Shown here: positions 3,524 through 6,140 of the stretch, one piece after another
Layout: each line of letters starts with the position of its first letter
How positions within the stretch are numbered: the first letter of the stretch is position 1
Source: Candidatus Altimarinota bacterium
GTDB lineage: Bacteria; Patescibacteriota; Gracilibacteria; BD1-5; UBA2023
NCBI GenBank assembly: GCA_943355085.1
Contig: CALREC010000045.1
Location: 1 to 6,140 of the forward strand
Reading direction: 5' to 3'
DNA: 6,140 nucleotides
Program-made: the position numbers and the translations under genes
Notes under the pieces: generated by a model
Told to the model about the DNA's origin: nothing
Database searches by the model: none
What the model saw: only the letters and a program-made list of their open reading frames with translations

Positions 3524-6140
3524 ATGTCTCATTATATAGAAGTCATAGGAGCCAAGACTCACAATTTGAAGAATATTTCAGTCAACATACCAAAGAATAA
3601 ACTCGTAGTGATAACAGGAGTTTCTGGATCTGGAAAATCATCTCTTGCTTTTGATACCATTTACGCAGAAGGACAACGGCGTTATCTTGAGAGTCTTTCG
3701 ACATATGCACGAATGATTATTTCAAATATCAATGAGGATACAAAAGTAGATGAAATTCGTGGACTGTCGCCCACTATTTCCATAGATCAAAAAACAACCT
3801 CCAACAATCCACGCTCCACCGTTGGAACGATTACGGAGATTTATGATTTCTATCGCTTGCTTTTTACAACCATTGGGATACAAACATGCCCGAACCATCC
3901 AGAAGTAACCCTCAAAAAGCATACTATTACTGAGATAATTTCTTATGTGAAATCTTTAGAAGAAGGAACTAAGATCCACGTCATGGCACCCGTTCCATTT
4001 TTTCAAGTAGATACGACCATGGAATCTATCAAACGATACGTACTCGATTGTGGCTTTGTTCGTTTTCAAATCAATGATACAATCTATTCTGTTGCTGATG
4101 CGCTCGAAAAGGAAACGATTCCTAAAAAAGCAAAGATATCTATCGTCATAGATCGTCTCATCACAAAAGATGAAGATTCATTTGGAAAGCGCTTACGCGA
4201 TTCGCTGGAATTTGCATACAAAATCTGAGAAGATATGTTGGAGATTTATCTTTTAGACTCAAAAGAGCGAACAAGCTTTTCTGCGAAAGCCGCTTGCCCT
4301 ATTTGTGGAACTTCAAATGAAGTACTGTCTATTTCGAACTTTTCATTTAACTCGCATTATGGAGCCTGCGAAAGTTGTCATGGACTCGGTACCAAGGTAG
4401 CATTTCTCGAAGACAAAATCATCAATGGAAATCTGACCCTGGAAGAAGGAGCAATACTTCCTTGGACCAATCATATGTACTATATGGAAATCCTTCGAAC
4501 AGCGGCGAAAAAACATAAGATCAACATGAACGTACCTTATAATACGCTCTCTAAAAAAGCACGGGATATCGTACTTCATGGATGTCCAGAAATATTTGAA
4601 ATATACCATACCCCCGAGGGTGCAAATGAAGGAAGGACGTACAACACACACTACGAAGGATTAGTAACAAATCTCACAAGACGTTATCATGAAACAGAGG
4701 CAAATGATGCATTTATGAAGCGTATATCCCAGTATATTACTGAAATTTCCTGTGAAGTTTGTAGTGGTCATAGACTGAAGATAGCTTCACTTCATGTATT
4801 TGTTGGATGAATAAACATTGGAGAACTCTCCAATATGTCGGTATTAGACAGTCTTGAGTTCTTTAGCACACTTGTGCTTTCTACTTCAGAAAAAACAATC
4901 ACCAAAGGTATTATGAAAAACATAACTGAGCGCCTTGAGTTTCTTTCATGAGTGGGTCTCAATTATATGACTATTTCGCGCCGAGCAGGAACCATTTCTG
5001 GAGGAGAATCCCAGAGGATACGGCTTGCTACACAGATTGGCACTAAATTGGAAGGGATAACCTACATCCTCGATGAACCATCCATAGGACTCCATCCAAG
5101 AGACAATGGCATGCTCATAGAAAATATCAAAAAGCTCGTAGCAGTGGGTAATAGTGTTATAGTTGTCGAACATGATGAAGACATAATGGAAGCTTCCGAT
5201 TACATTCTCGATATCGGTCCTGGAGCCTGAAAGCATGGAGGGAAAGTAATGGCAGAAGGGACGTATCATGAAATTATTAAAAACTCATGATCCGAGACTG
5301 GCCTCTATCTCTCTGGGAAAAAACAGGTTCTTCTTGAAAAAAGAAAACGCCTTCCTATTTGATATATACACATAGAAAACGCACACGAAAATAATCTCAA
5401 GAATATAAGCGTACAGATCCCCCTTGGAGTATTGACGGTAGTAACTGGAGTTTCATGATCTGGAAAATCATCACTCATTATGGATATACTTGCGCCTCAT
5501 CTGATCAACGAACTCAGTACAGGCAATACCCTCTCGGTTGGAAAAGTTGAGAAAATCGGGGGAGCCAAGCAACTCGATAAAGTAATCCTCATTGATCAAT
5601 CTCCCATAGGACGAACTCCCCATTCTAATATCGCTACATATACAGGAATGTTTACTCATGTTCGTGAAGTATTTGCGGCATCTCTTGAGGCTCAAAAAAG
5701 AGGATATGGGGTTGGAAGATTTAGTTTCAATACAAAAGGCGGACGTTGTGAGACCTGTGAATGAAGTGGAGTAAAAAAAATAGAAATGCACTTTCTTCCA
5801 GATGTCTATATAGAGTGTGAATCTTGTCGAGGAAGTCGATATAATCCAGAAACACTCGAGGTGCGTTTCAAGGGAAAAACCATAGCTGAAGTTCTCAAAA
5901 TGACTGTTGAAGAAGGACTTGAGTTTTTTACATCATTTCCACGCATCAAAAGAGTATTGGAAGTACTCAATGATGTTTGACTCGGATATATCGAACTCGG
6001 CCAATCTGCGCCCACGCTATCTTGATGAGAAGCACAGCGAATTAAACTTGCATTCGATCTCTCGAAACGATCTACTTCGAAAACCATATATATCCTCGAT
6101 GAACCATCCACAGGACTACACTTTTCAGACGTTCAGAAAC
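3524..6140 (+). CDS. uvrA: UvrA, excision repair ATPase, 3' end cut by window
   Basis: UvrA dimers find DNA damage, load UvrB and leave in an ATP-dependent cycle. The 872 visible codons cover nearly all of the roughly 940-aa family; the C-terminus lies past 6140. Order: Walker [10 protein letters not shown] (32-40, K38); [23 protein letters not shown]; zinc module CPIC / CESC (C258, C261, C282, C285); signature ISGGE (S492-E495); Walker [11 protein letters not shown] (D517, E518); second Walker A (K648); [10 protein letters not shown]; zinc module CETC / CESC (C742, C745, C765, C768); second signature LSGGE (S833-E836); Walker [11 protein letters not shown] (D859, E860). TGA is read as Gly at residues 235, 429, 476, 569, 589, 613, 645, 747, 819, 834 and 835. 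One reading frame spans all of them without a frameshift. ATG at 3524 is chosen because [17 protein letters not shown] matches the family N-terminus. No Shine-Dalgarno (ATTACCTCAC before ATG). Divergent from rplC. Confidence 0.97.

Noticed and set aside
704..6028. TGA as selenocysteine or tryptophan
   Set aside because: The sites align with conserved Gly, not Cys/Sec or Trp. Trp is written TGG, and the density is far too high for selenocysteine.
3524..6140. uvrA as a pseudogene broken by many stops
   Set aside because: Every interruption is TGA, none is TAA or TAG, the frame never shifts, and all ATPase and zinc motifs are intact. Recoding explains it fully.

Overview
The window is A+T-rich bacterial DNA that reads sensibly only if UGA means glycine (NCBI translation table 25). 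This is the code of Absconditabacteria (SR1) and Gracilibacteria (BD1-5), ultra-small members of the Patescibacteria/CPR. Under the standard code uvrA, rplB and rplD look shattered by 18 in-frame TGA codons. Read as Gly, each becomes one full-frame gene, and most TGAs fall on family-invariant glycines (UvrA Walker A and ABC signature, L2 HGGGEG loop, L4 KQKGTG). UGG is used for Trp, so UGA=Trp does not fit. I cannot say which of the two lineages this is.

Minus strand, 30-3100: a run of ribosomal protein genes in S10-cluster order, transcribed right to left: rplC, rplD, rplW, rplB, rpsS, rplV. Gaps are 13-55 nt with no overlaps. The run probably continues into rpsC beyond base 1. rpsJ, the usual first gene of this cluster, is not upstream of rplC; the cluster here starts at rplC. 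All six products are large-subunit proteins (L3, L4, L23, L2, L22) or small-subunit S19.

Intergenic, 3101-3523: a 423-nt divergent control region. It holds a good minus-strand promoter (TTGACA-16-TACAAT) for the ribosomal genes, a 9-bp perfect palindrome in the predicted rplC leader, a plausible plus-strand promoter for uvrA, a 20-bp A/T-rich hairpin, a long-range 11-bp complementarity hinting at a folded RNA, and a 51-codon open frame that exists only under code 25. The last two are speculative.

Plus strand, 3524-6140: uvrA, the damage-recognition ATPase of nucleotide excision repair, cut by the window end after 872 codons. It carries 11 UGA-Gly codons, including a tandem TGA TGA for the two glycines of the C-terminal ABC signature.

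None of the seven recognised genes has a visible Shine-Dalgarno sequence before its start codon. The window joins translation core genes and a DNA-repair gene back to back; there is no mobile element, CRISPR array, tRNA or rRNA that I can see.
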